Part shown: positions 37,101 to 49,019 of the stretch, one piece after another
Layout of the letters: every line of letters starts with the position of its first letter
How positions within the stretch are numbered: the stretch's first letter is position 1
Assembly (NCBI GenBank): GCA_037447605.1
Contig: CM074818.1
Coordinates: 2,400,490-2,464,489 of the forward strand
Direction: 5' to 3'
DNA length: 64,000 nucleotides
Source: Zygnema circumcarinatum
Lineage: Eukaryota > Streptophyta > Zygnematophyceae > Zygnematales > Zygnemataceae
Made by a program: the position numbers and the translations under genes
The notes under the pieces: generated by a model
Seen by the model: only the letters and a program-made list of their open reading frames with translations
Told to the model about the DNA's origin: nothing
Database searches by the model: none

Positions 37101-37640
37101 ATTACCGACATTTTGAACCGAGGATGAGCCTTCCTCCGAACGTTTCGTTGAGGACCCATTCTCAGAAGTTCCTGCTTCATTTGAAAACTCGGTGACAAGG
37201 TTACTGCTCTCAAGCGCGCAGACAATAACATTCCTATTCACTCTGGGCACATGGCAGTCCTCATCACTCCGGTCTGCTGGTCTCAACAGAAAGCGGCGGC
37301 CTTTTGGTGAGGCAGAAAGAGGCAGAGACCCAGTCCCCGGCAGCATAGAGCGACACGTAGTCGGAGAATACTCAAGTTCACCGGCGTTGAAAAAAATGCC
37401 ATAAGCACTTGCGATGTTTTGGGAGTGGCGCCCCAATATTTGCGTTGCATTGAAGCGATTGCTTTCAATAGCATTGCCACCTCTGACAGGGGCCTGGCCA
37501 AGGGCCACGCTCGACCAATGATTGTGACAGCTGCTTTCAACACGCCTTAAATCCCTAACAGTACCATCGATATCCGGCCTGCCAAGCGCGCCAAGTGCAG
37601 ACTTGGCTGACAGAGTGCCGTTCACAAATACTGCTTGCAT
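31127..37640 (-). CDS. LETM1-like membrane protein with long N-terminal coiled-coil region
   Basis: Thirteen exons, complement(31127-31276, 31504-31750, 31883-32037, 32386-32591, 32748-32900, 32985-33013, 33074-33098, 33542-33692, 33972-34091, 34359-34514, 34870-34986, 35588-35761, 36651-37640), close in phase to 890 residues. That is similar to plant LETM1-like proteins such as At3g11560. The LETM1 core is clear: [45 protein letters not shown], then [14 protein letters not shown] and [13 protein letters not shown]. Upstream are about 600 residues of Ser-rich then helical, heptad-like sequence ([41 protein letters not shown]). The C-terminal tail is Ala/Glu-rich. LETM1 proteins are organelle inner-membrane proteins linked to K+/H+ or Ca2+ balance and ribosome binding. 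The plant-type ones are predicted for plastid or mitochondrion. Exons of 25 and 29 nt are real by phase and by continuity. The start at 37640 is the first in-frame ATG. Confidence 0.88.
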
Positions 37641-39694
37641 CACTGCACCTCTGGCTGCTCCTCCTTATTCAACGTACTTCAAGGATGCTGCTGCTGCGGC
37701 CTGTCTGCGAGCATTCAGCAACCGCGCTGTCCTACTCCCTCCTGCAACGGATGCCCGCGGCCGCCCTTTAGGGTTCGCCGCCTGGCCGCCCGCCCGCCGT
37801 GGGCAGGAGCCCGCCACGCTGCGGGCCACAAATCCGCCGCGTGGCGCAGAGGGCCCGATCGCCACGTGGCCCAATAGGACCGCGCCTGGACCCCCGCTTA
37901 CCGTACGGCTCGTGACATGATCCGTACTGCACCGTACATCGTGTCACGGGGCCCTGCATCGGGACCGCTTTTGGTACGGCACCCGTACAGGCCCACTCCA
38001 CGGTCAAACCTTGGCGGCTAGCGGGTCAGGCCATGCCTCAGGTAGGACGGTGCCAACGAGGAGGTTCCATGGACGCGATCCAGTTCAGTCGAGGAAAACT
38101 GGATGTGGCACGAAGCACCATTTCCAGTTGCACTGCTTGTCAATATCGCGAGCATGGAGATCTCTGTACAGCGATACTGCCGCAAATTTTTATTTTATTT
38201 TATTTTTTTGAATAAAATGATCTTTGGGTGATTTCGTTTTGTCGGGGGCGGGTCCCGTTTGGCGCGGGGTGAAGTGTCCCCGAAGGTTCTCGCCGCGGTC
38301 CCACCGCCGGAGAACGCGGCACGGCAGGGCAGGGTGGCGTCGTCTTCAGTACTACCAAATACCGAAGAACATTGCTTTAGAAGTTAGAACATAGACGTTT
38401 GGCACGAGGATCGCGATGTCTACAGTGAGTCCTTGTTGGTTGCCAGAAGGAAGGAAGTGCTTCAGGGCGACTGCTGATTTCCTTTTTTATTTTTGGAACT
38501 CGGCTTTGCCCTGCCCTGCCCTCCCCTCATTGGTCCGCACCTTATCCGAAGTCAATACACACGTGTCAACGGCGCCCTCTGACAGAGCTCTGACCCAGCA
38601 GGCGGCCCTGTCCACGTCAGCCAGTCCAGGCTGGACGAATCCCTGCGCCTCCCTGCGCGTGCAAGCAAGGACCACGTGTCGCCGGGCGGGCGGGCGGCCC
38701 AGTCGGTGTGCGGGCGGCTGTACTCTGTACGGCCTCGGCTGCGCGCCACGCCGTACGAGGGAGGGAGGGGATCCGGACCAATTTGCCGCCGTACCGCATT
38801 CCGGGCAGCCGCTGCTGCCCGAGAAAAGCCTCCTGCCGCCCGGGCCCCCTTAGGCAGAGGCCAAGGGGGGCAGCGATGCGAAACTTGTCGGCTGCCCGTT
38901 CCGGGCGGCTGTCGCGGTGCGGTTTGGCGGCGGCGGATCCCGAGGGGGTACGGCATCCACGGGCGGCGCGATCGTATTGCCGATATGCCGATATATCGCA
39001 CCTTTCCGGGCACGGCCACCTGAGGCGCGACTGGCAGGCAGGCAGGCAGGCAGGTCATGGCGACTGCAGGGGAGGGCGCCTGAGAAAGGGAGAGAGGGAT
39101 TGAGGAGGGAGGGGGAAAGGGGGAGAGAGAGCACTCTCATCTTTGTATGTGGCAACGTGCCGCGTTGACAATATGAGATTTGACAGTCGACGGACGGAGG
39201 GATAGGGCGCTGGAAAGCACGATTAGGGCTAGCGAGCAGGAGTAGGACCGTTACGTTGTTGAAACTTTGAGGACGAGCGCAGGATTTGGCTTGCAGGGAC
39301 TGCTTGCCTATTCAGAAATTGTGATTTTATGGTTCCAAAAGGGTTGATAGACAAGTGCAGCGGTCGTTACTGCGTAAACTGAAGGTCCAATGATCAACTG
39401 AAAGTCCATATTTTGGAAGCGGAGGGTTGCCCGGAACGGGCTGCTCGCATGGGCGAGCAGTATGGTTGCATATTCTGGCTGCTTGTTGTCGACATTCAAC
39501 GAGCTTTCGGCAAATTGCAGTGAACGTTTTGTCTGCTCTCGCTTGTCGAAGGATTCTTCAGCAGGACGGTGCTTGCATACGGTTAATTGCTGTCTCCGCA
39601 AAGGCTTCAAGAGCTCTTGGAGAAGGAGAAGGGGGGCCCTTAGAGCTGGTTGAAAGAGTGTTTCTAGAGTTTCCCTTCTTTAGAACTACCGGAG
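37641..39694. promoter_or_regulatory. long GC-rich divergent promoter region
   Basis: It lies between the LETM1-like start (minus) and the U-box-like gene (plus). It carries CGTACG motifs at 37902-37908 and 38752-38757, with other GTAC sites between 37920 and 37990, plus CCACGTGGC at 37862-37870 and a (GGCA)n run at 39028-39050. A possible 5' exon (ATGTCTACA followed by GTGAGT at 38425) exists but could not be linked. Several long GC-rich frames overlap on both strands and look like composition effects. Confidence 0.45.
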
Positions 39695-42600
39695 ATGCTT
39701 CTGCAATCGCTTCCGCCCATGGTCAGGGTGCCGTGCGCTGTCGAAATGGAGGAGGACAGACGCTCCCCGCACTTTGTCAGAATAGCAGCTGTTGGTAAGG
39801 GGCTCCCCTTTCGTTCGTTACATATGCTGCTATTGAGACAAGGGATGATTCCGCGAAGGGATGCACTTTGTCAGGATGAGGGCGTACGCTTAACTGCCTT
39901 GAAAGTCACAAGCACCCTGGAGTCAATTGTTGCTTGCTAAGATGCTCCGAGCCGTTAGCGCCTCAGCTCCTGTTAGATACGTGCCGGAGGTGAGATTGAC
40001 TGCTACCTTTAACGTAAAGGACTCACCATGTGGGAGCTGCCGTATGTTGCTGGAGGGATGCAGTACCCATTTTATGGCTGGGAGAAGTGGTGATTGCCTC
40101 CATCAGCCGCAAGGTGCGAACTCGAAGGACTTGAGAGGTAGTTTCTGCGTATTTGTGACAACATCACAACCAACGCAGTTAATATAGACTTACACGCCTC
40201 TCCGAAGTGGCTGTGCCCGTTGCCCTTATCTTGCGCCCTTCTTCACCCTCGTCAGAGCTTTGAGAACTTATAATGTTGTAAAGACTCGTCGTCAATCAGT
40301 TTCAGCTTCTCTTTCAGTCTTCTCGCTGCTTCGAAGCCGGGCATTGACTTTTAAATTGAAAATTATTTCTGTTTTTTTAAGTAGAGCTACACATGCCTGG
40401 CACGAGAACCATTTTTCTGACTCTGTCTCGGGTCAATCATTCGTGGATGGACTATGGATGGGAAGAGCAGGTGAGGTATATTTGCAGCGCCCTGCAGGTG
40501 GCCTTACGACAATGGAGTGTAAATTTCATGTGTAGACGGTGAGGCGAACGACTTCACTGTACAATCAGTTTCAGGCTTGACTTGCATCTTTGTTGCTGAT
40601 TAGAATGTGCTTTTTTTCATTGTTGTCAATGACTTAGCATACAAGCTTTTGTCACAATGATGTCTTTCTAAATTAAAGCTGAAATGAGGTGGATGGAGTC
40701 TTCCTTTGAAATGTTTCTGTTCAGGTATTGTGCCTGCCTCTGTGCATTAAGCTGTCACTCAAGTGAGGATTAGCCTACTTGACAACTTCTGTTGCAGTAG
40801 CTGACTAATTTTGTTTGCTGGATGTGCCGGGGGTGGTGGGTCGGAACCCTTTCCACATGCCTTTGTAGCAGATTATTGTCCATAATGGTAAGTTGAGGAA
40901 TTCATCTCATACTGGATTGTGCCTTGTATGATTTGTGATGTACTCGTTCTGTAAAGGACTTTACCTGCACTTTCTTACGTGCATGCAAGTGAAAGTGCAA
41001 TTCAGTGCAAGTAGCATTGAAGCAGGTTGAATAAAGGCTGCTGAAGTTTTCCCATCCAAAAAAACAATAGGGATGGTTGGTCATGCGTTCATCTTTGGCT
41101 ATTTCCTGGAACGTTGCACACACGGTTGATTCGTTAATCTTGGGAAACCACTTTTGTTTTTATGTTTGTCGTGTAGCAGGTGGTGATGAATCCCCGACTA
41201 AGCGCAGACCAGCAGCAGCTACTGCTGGTGAGTGTGAACTGCCGTTGCCGGAGGTTATCAGCCAACTTTTTGGAATTCGCCAGCTGAGCAGAAGGCTCGT
41301 CTTTTAAGATAATTTATGGCACAGGGTTGCTTGGAGCTCGTCTTTTACTTTCGGTGCTATAGTTCGTATGGATCAAGGGGGGGATGGTCAGCAGTCGTTG
41401 ATTTACGATTGCATGCTTTCCTTTTCACAGTGGCAAGCACTGATTGGGCACAGGGCATAATGGCGCGAGCCATTGAGCATCTGCTTTGGCACCATTCCTT
41501 TGACCCACGAGTGATGAGGTAACACCTGTTTTGTGCCTTAATTTGGAGAAGAAAGCCAAATTTATATAAAACATTAGTCTTGCTGTTGTTGTTAGCTTGT
41601 GAGTTGGTGTCCTACTTCCTTTTCCTCCAGGTCGTCCTGACAGCTGCATGTGCTGAAATGTCAGAAGACGTTTTTTTGTGGCTGTTTGGGGAATGCAGAG
41701 GAATAGTGGCCCTCGCTTGCCCAAACCATAACACAGCATCATTCCTTAGTTACCTTGTGAGTGCAGTCCTTCCTCTCGAGTGAGCTATGGGGAAAGACCT
41801 CACAACTTATTGCTCTTCTGTCAGATTCTACGTGCCTGCGAGTTTCGTTGGATTCCAATCTGATGACGCATTGAATGGATTTCTTCTTCGTTGTCCAGGT
41901 TGAACTGATCGCTAACATTACAGAGGACATTCCACACAATTATGGAGGGACATTCTGCGACGATCCAATGGCACGCGATGGTTGTTCAAATATGGACATG
42001 GGTGTTGATCTCGAGGCTGGAGAGTGTGGACCCCTCACGGCTTGTGAGGAGGATGGACACGAGGTAGTGGAATTGGTGATTGAGGGGGAGGATGTGGAGA
42101 AACAGGAGAGAAGGAAGCCGTTTTGTTCAAGCAGGCTTTTGAGCTCAACTGAACAAGATGGCACTGTGCGCATGGAGGATGAAAGCGGTACATCCGCGGG
42201 GCAGTCTTCAACGCAGGGGAGACATGATCAGGTTAGCCTTGTGGTTTTGTTTGTTTCGCTCAATATTTGATCTGGAAAATGGGTTCAGGAAGGGCAGGTA
42301 TCAGTTTGGCAAACTACAAGTTCGAGAATCTTCCTTGCCTGTCTCAGTCCTGCTGATTCATCCTGAGAGCGAGTGTAGCATTTTTTCCCCTTAAGTATTT
42401 GCGGAACAAGCAAGCAAATACGAGGAGAAAAAGGCTCACCTGGAGGGTTCCGATGTCACATCTCAATCGTTGGTGTACATCTGCTCTCCAACTAAAGCAG
42501 ACAGACCTTGACGCATGTTTATGAAGCAATTTTTGTGATGAAACTGAAGCTGTTACTTGGTAACTGGGTGTCCATAGCTTTGTATGATTCGAGCTCAAGA

Positions 42601-44079
42601 GGATACAGCGGTGACGCGGACACTTATCAGCCATTTTTGTATGGATACAATATACGTGGCGGCAATGCCTCCCATGGTGCGTGTCCTTTTGTGACCTCCA
42701 CTCTCCTGCATGACAAACGGGCTTTGCTTGGCCTTGACTGCATTGTTTCATGTGTTGTGGCAAGATTGTGTTTCGCAAATGAAACTCGTGTGCTCAGGCG
42801 AGTGTTCTGTAGGAGTTGAGCCGTAGGAAAGGAAAGATAGTAATGAACGAAATGAGTAAGTCGAATTGTTAGCCATGGAATGTCAAACAGCAATATGATA
42901 GGAGACGACGAGTTCAATCAGAGCATAAATTGATAGGTGCACACTTTTGTGTGATATGTCGAATGGAAAGGAAGGCAGGGACCAGGTTAGTTTGTTTTTT
43001 ACTTTCTGGTGAAGCATCTGATGTGCAACTGCATTGCTATTGCAGGTAAGAAAATCTGTTCTGGAATCACTTTGGAGTGGAGAGGATATCAGGCAACTTT
43101 TATGCAGATACGCAACCAGGAACTTGGGACTTCCACGGGGACCCCAAAGGCCGACATCCCCCCCTATCTGCAGCATCACGTTAGAGCCGCTGCTACTGCC
43201 GGTGGGTGCTCAGCAAACAAATTCACGTATTTGAGAGGCTTCTTGAAAAGTTTGTCGATTGCGTTGGTGTTGCTGAGAACGGGCAGCATGTTCGGGGATG
43301 TTTCACTTTTATGGATAAGCGGTGGAATTGGCATAGTGTTACTTCTAATGGTGGTTTGATAAGGAAGTGTTCTTAACTAAGGAAAGAAGCTGAGTAAACC
43401 TGCTTCTACGGGCTGGTTGCTGCATTGTCTTCGTTGTAAGGCCGATAATGTCCATAGTGTGAGATGAAGGACTTTCAAAACTGAGAAGCTGAGAACTGCG
43501 CTTGCACTTTCGGTTGCCGTGATGGTGCAGGATTGTACCATGCCCGAGGACGTGGTTGCTGTTATCCAGAGACAGCATGGTCAGAAGATCCATGCGGTAA
43601 GCGCATTTTGGATGCAGTCTTTGTCCTTTTTGGAGAGCAGAACGGGTTCACCCATATGTACAATCTGCAAATCAAGTGACTGTGGAATGCATTCTTAATC
43701 CTGACGTATGCCGTGAGCACTTTGAAGTGACTTTTGCTGAGTCACCTTGATGATCTTAAGAGTATCCTCATTAAGCTTTGAAGTAGTTAAGAAAGTTGTT
43801 GATATGTCCCAACTCTCTCTCTCCCCCCCTCCCCCCCTCCTCAGTCTTGTTCTGTTTCCTTCCAACTTTGCCACCTTTTCGTCCCTTCCCTCCCGCTCCC
43901 TCTTCCTCATGCTGAGAGGCTTTCGACTGACACACCTGTCCTCTCTTTTCTTCCCCGTGTGGGTGCAGTTCCTGTACCGGGGGAGGGCCCTCTACAACTG
44001 GCTGCAGGCCACTCCTACGCCCACCAACCCGCGCACGCGCGCATGGGTCCTCCCCACCGACGTCTACCGCCTCTCCTAG
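39695..44079 (+). CDS. unknown protein with U-box-like C-terminal domain
   Basis: Ten exons (39695-39794, 39967-39989, 40387-40470, 41180-41227, 41454-41510, 41631-41756, 41899-42231, 43046-43201, 43531-43596, 43969-44079) join in phase to 367 residues. The N-terminal half (TRTIFLTLSRVNHSWMDYGW, MARAIEHLLWHHSFD, SEDVFLWLFGECRGI) matches no family I recognise. Next is an acidic linker with a Cys/Glu-rich exon (41899-42231). The last three exons read PPICSITLEPLLLP, then about 20 residues, then FLYRGRALYNWLQ, NPRTRAWVLP and VYRLS. That order, C-x-I-T-L-E-P followed by an aromatic-x-R-x-A-L-x-x-W-L helix and P-x-T-R, is the pattern of U-box folds, especially the divergent NleG-like kind. A ubiquitin-ligase role is therefore inference. 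The start (39695) and the donor at 41511 (GTGATG) are the weakest points. Confidence 0.55.
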
Positions 44080-45210
44080 TGTCCAATTCCAGCGCTTTTG
44101 CTGGCGCAGATGGATGACGCGTGCTGCGTTCCCACGGAGGGGAGAGGGAGGGGGAGCTTCAGCGCATACACTAAGCAAGCAGCTTAGTCAGGGGTTGGAG
44201 GAAGTTTTGAGCTTTGTAATGGCTGGAAAATCCTTCCAAGGGGTTGTGAGCCGATTTGCTCAGCACGGTCACATGGCAATTTATCTTTCATTTTTTCTTT
44301 GCGCTCTTAATTTTTGGTAGCCGTGTTGCTTCATCAAGTGTCTCCTTGCTTTAAGTGGCAGTGGGAATAGGAACCGGGGTCAGGGCAGGAAGCAGCGGGT
44401 TCTATCATTTGCCTGCTTTCGCAAGGTTGCCTGCTCTGTCCCGCAACTCCGGATTAGTTGTAACGATGTAAGAAATCTACGTCAATTTGGCGAATCTCCA
44501 CTAGATGTTTACTGTCGGAGAATGAGCCCTGTAGAGTCTTAAGGATGGTGGCGTCCTCTTCGCGCCCGTTATCCAAACGTGACACAGATCGCCGCCGCTG
44601 GTGCGAAGTAAAGCATTTCGCCATCCCTTCGCCCATCGTGCGACTTGTACCCGTTAAACTGAAATTCTTAAAAAGCTTTAGAAGTTGGCAATGTTTATGT
44701 CATGAAATATCTCGCACTGAGAGGCTTGACTGCACAGCTAAAGCTTGCGCACTGAAGTCTTTACCTCCGGACGAACAGCGCATGCACACCCTGGTGAAGT
44801 GCGCCCGGACAAGTCAAAGCCCACATCCCTTGCCCGCCCTACGGCTACTTGTTGCCTCTGCATGCGTGAGGGTGATGTCAGGGCGGTGGCTGGACACGCG
44901 GAGTGTGAGGAGACTGCGGTGTGCTGAATGCGATTCTAAGAGCGGCATCTGCTGTCTGTGCCGCTGCGCACATTGCTCTGCTCTGTTACAAAGCCCGGCA
45001 ACACCAATTTACCGCTATTAGTCTTGAACAAAAAACGTAGAATCAAGTTTGCTAAAAGATAGGCAACACACACAAACACTGAAAACCATAAAATCCCGCA
45101 CATAATCACTTTATTTCGACAAAATCGCTTTGAAATTTCAGCAACAAATTCAGAACGTGCTGTTTCGAAAGGCAGGCTAAGAAAGGAGGTTAGATATGGC
45201 TTCAGCAGTT
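44080..45210. other. convergent intergenic spacer
   Basis: It lies between the U-box-like gene stop (+) and the CWC25 stop (-). Short frames (such as 44545-45021) have no supporting splice partners or motifs. I see nothing else. Confidence 0.55.
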
Positions 45211-48200
45211 TCAATAGCGCTTAAACGCGCTCCTCTCCACCCCTCCCTTCTGGTGAAAATGCGTCCGCCTACGAACGCTCTCTTCAATGGAAGCGCTTCC
45301 TCCCTTGCCAGCGCCGTAGACAGCCTGGTTCGTTTCCTGCAGCACACGAACAGATGCAGTTTCGTTCAACACGGTGCACAAATCTACCACCTGCAACATC
45401 AACTTCCGGCTCATCAACCAGCCCGAACCATCTACCCATGCGTATACCCCCCAAACCTCTTTTCGCTTCAACCAAAAAAGACCGGCTCAATATCGACTGC
45501 AGCTGTCCAGCAGAAACACAGAAGTCATCGCGTTCTTCCATCAGCCATGACTGAATCCCTCCCATTAGAGTTCTAGACCCCACTCATCGATTTTCAAAAA
45601 CATGTACAAAATTATGCAATGCCTTCTAGAAACGCTTTTTAGCGCACGAGTCTTCACGGGTGCATCCCTCACCTCTAGAAAGTTCTTCTCCCCTGTCGTC
45701 GCCGCACGCCCTGCTTCCGCCGCATCCTTATCAGCCGCCCTCTTCAGACGTTGCCAGCGCTGGTCCTCGTGGTTCTCCGCGTCTGCCTGCATCTCCGCCA
45801 CCCGGCGAGCACGCTCCTCCTCTGACAGCTGCCCAAGTCCACGCTTTGGCCGGGGGGGGGGGCGAGGGGGCAGCCCGGAAGAGGGGGGAGCTGCTTCGAC
45901 TGTAGAGGCAGAGACGGAGGCAGACACCCTGTCGGCAGACTTTGAGAGAGAGCCTCCTCTTGGAACATACAGGCCATACCTCACTCTCTCCTCGCTCTCT
46001 CCGTCTGCGTCGTCTGCCTGCCTCCTGTTGCATGCTTCACTATCGCGTCCCCTTCCGTCAGTTTCGTCTTCAGCCACTGGTAAATCCTCCTGCTCGCGTG
46101 ATCTCTTCTCTCCTACGTCTGTTTTGTTGCCACGATCTCCTCCATTCTCATTGAAGCTGTCACGTCTTCGCACAGGAAAAGCTGGTTCATCATCCGAGTC
46201 GGAATCGTGTCTTCGCCGCCTTCCATCGACTTCCTTTTCCACTGGCCTATCCGATTGTCGAGATGCAGTTCCTCGTTCGCCTCCTTTCCTGTCAACTGAC
46301 TTACCTTCTCTTCGGACATCATGATGTCGCCTCTCATCGTACTTATCAGTTTCGGAATCGAAATTGCCCTGTCTTCGTCTTTTCTCTGCCCATTGGTCGT
46401 ACTTTTGATCTTCCTCATACCTCCAACCAGCCTTTTGCATTCTGGGATCAGAATCTCTGTGGGCCATATGTATATCTTGCTCCTTTCTAACGTCATATTG
46501 TCGTCTACCATACTTTGATTCCCGATCCCGGCCACTCTGTTGCGAATGACTGGCCCGCCTAACGTTCTCTGCCTCTGAATCGGAGCTTTCATGGCCCTTG
46601 GTTCTCTTTACCCCGTGTGGGGCATCGCTCATCTCAGAGTCCGAACTCGAGCGACTCTGACGACGCCTTTCTCTTACTTTTCCTCTCCGCGACGCACCAT
46701 CTTCTTTCGGATCATCCCCATGCACTGCTTCCTCTCCCACTCGTGAATGGGTCCTCTTTCTCTCTCTGATATCTTCTCGTCGATCACTATATTGGGAAGC
46801 CCCATTTTGCAACCGACCTGCACCTCTGCCACCATGCCCATCACCACCTTGACTGTGGCCCTGCTTACTTTCTTCATTCTCTATAGAATGGCGATCTCTC
46901 CCCAGTCGACCATCACGATTTCTTTCGATTTCTCCTTTCCTCCGGTCATTCTCCCTGCCATAATCACTTTTCGCATGGTCTTCTCGTCGCCTCACACGAT
47001 CAGAATCGGAGGAATCACTGTCGGTGTCTTCTTTACCCTTCTTTTGCCTCTCGGCCTCTCGTCGCTTCATCTTCTCTTCCTTTCGCGCCCTCTTCTTTTC
47101 CTCCTTCAGCCTTCGTTTCTCTTCCTTGCGTTTAGTGTGATCCTCAGCCTGCATGAACATTTGTCATTAACGGACTGCTTCTCTGGCGAACACTCAATAC
47201 CATGACTTCGTATCGTATGGACGTCCTTCGCACCAACAGTTGGGAACATGCTAACTTTAACACAAGAAATACATCTTAAACACAGGCCAGCGAATCCGTA
47301 GACATTTGGACAGAAAGAGTGAAGATGATACTAGTTACACAAACATCATCGAGCCAATAACTCCGTTTCTTCGGCAACAAGTTTCCATTGACTCCGTTAG
47401 CTTCACATGGCAATGTGAATGAAAAAAAGGTACCTCTTTTTTAATCATCTGCATCTTCACTGGATTGCTGCGGATGCGCGAGCGAGCCTCCTGCTCTTGC
47501 TGGCGAATTAGAAACAAGGGATCTGTGTGCAGCTTCCGCCACATCTCATTGGCCGAGGCGGGCTTCTCCTCCTCGTTGCCGCCAAATAGGGCACCCGGCG
47601 TGCTTGACGCCTGGAGAACAGAAACGCAGAGCAGAAAAAGGACGGGAGGTGCTGGCTAAGAGAAGGCAGCTGGCAGAAGTAAAGGGTTAAAAAAGAGCGC
47701 TCTATAGCGAAAGCCAAAGAAAGAAACGGTCGAAAGCTAATCTAAGTTCCGTGCAAAAACCTTGAATTTCTGCGAACCACTGCCCTCCTCGTTCCAATGC
47801 TTCCACAACTTACTTTCCTCTGCTAATTTGCTTTACCATGAGAGTCAGACCCACAGAAAACGCTTTAGCTCGGCCGTTGCATGGTCCCTTTGTGAAAACA
47901 ACTTTGAGCTTGAGAAAAAAAAAACCACATCCCACCTTAGAAAAATCTGATTCCGGCTTCTCTTCTTCCAAAGGCTTCCCCAAAAGATATTCATCCGCAG
48001 TAGCTTTTCCTGTGGCCAGACCAGAATCGTACAGAAACTCAAGGCGCTCTTGCCGCCTGCATGCCCAGCCGCCACCCACTTGCAAAACTCAGTCAAAACG
48101 CTCAATCCCTCCTACAGTGCAAAAGTATTCCCATCAAGTATGGAGCCTCACTTCTGCGAAGCACCATTAAAGTGTGAACGAATGAGAACTATGATAACTT

Positions 48201-48539
48201 CTCGCTTCGAAACCCTATATCCAAAAGACTAAACAATGAATTCTGCATGAGACAAGCAGAGCTGTCTTGAATGCCTTCAATTCACAGAGAACCTGATTCC
48301 GTATTCAATTTGAGCACTTTATCTTCTCCTGCTTAAGACAAGCGGCCTTACGGAGCGATGCCGGCAGCCTCCTGGAGCTGGCGCAGTTCCTGCGCTTGGC
48401 GCTCCGTCTGGTAGTGCTTCCGGATCTCCTCGAGCTTCTTCTTCTCCTCCTCGTGCTTCTGCTCCGCCTTCCACACATTCTCGATGTTGCGCAGGCTGCC
48501 CGTGTGCCATCCCTTCTTGTTCAGGAACTTGAGAGCCAT
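45211..48539 (-). CDS. CWC25: CWC25-type pre-mRNA splicing factor
   Basis: Five exons, complement(45211-45336, 45673-47148, 47434-47610, 47936-48056, 48352-48539), give 695 residues in phase. The N-terminus is the CWC25/CIR-N block: ALKFLNKKGWHTGSLRNIENVWKAE with a charged helix EEEKKKLEEIRKHYQTER, then RLEFLYDSGLATG. The middle KLHTDPLFLIRQQEQEARSRI is family-typical. One 492-codon exon encodes an Arg/Ser/Asp/Glu-rich region like that of RS proteins. The end (FLE joined to ETNQAVYGAGKGGSASIEES, then VRRRTHFHQ) matches the plant homologues and fixes the last splice. CWC25 joins the activated spliceosome at the first catalytic step and acts in the nucleus. An in-frame stop at 45565 occurs only if the last intron is retained. 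It is head-to-head with the threonyl-tRNA synthetase gene. Confidence 0.93.
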
Positions 48540-49019
48540 GGCGACGCCGCGGAGCAGCAGCACCCACAGCTGCCTCCTCCCTCCTTCAAAACTAGGGCCC
48601 CGCGCCAGCCTGCCTCGCGTGCCGATTTCCGCACGTGCGAACCGTGCTATGCCATGTCATTCCATGCCATGACGCAAGCCGTGACGTCAGTGCGAGGGAG
48701 CCTTCCCGCGGGAGGGAGCCCTGTGCGGGCGCCACGTGGCAGGATGCAGGCAGCCGTCGCTCCGGCGCCCGCCATGGCTCTCCTCCGCCTCCCGCTGCCC
48801 GCGCTGCGCTCCATGGCCGCCGCCGGCCTGCGCCTGCCCGCCTCCTCCGCGCGGTGAAACCCTAACCCTAACCCTAACTTCGGGCCCTGCCTCCCGCTCT
48901 ATTTGCTCGCAGCACCTCTTCCTTCCTCCTTCTCGTCCATCCATGAGCGCACGCATGCTCTATATCTCGCATTCTCTCTACATCTCGCACGCGTGGACGC
49001 ATGATGACGATGTGCCGCC
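48540..49019. promoter_or_regulatory. bidirectional promoter of CWC25 and ThrRS
   Basis: 480 bp separate the two start codons. The segment holds a tandem telo-box (48857-48878), a CCACGTGGC motif (48732-48740), and short CCATG units (48648-48671). Both neighbours are nuclear housekeeping genes, which suits a shared promoter. Confidence 0.55.
48857..48878 (+). promoter_or_regulatory. telo-box (AAACCCTAA repeats)
   Basis: AAACCCTAA is followed by two more CCCTAA units. Single and tandem telo-boxes are common in promoters of plant translation and housekeeping genes, and the position between two such genes fits. Three units are too few for a chromosome end. Confidence 0.7.

Noticed and set aside
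45565-45672. Alternative C-terminus of CWC25 reading to a stop at 45565
   Set aside because: The downstream exon 45211-45336 carries the conserved family ending and fits phase. The extension reads through an intron.
48857-48878. Possible telomere or chromosome end
   Set aside because: Only three CCCTAA units, flanked by genes on both sides; typical of a telo-box.
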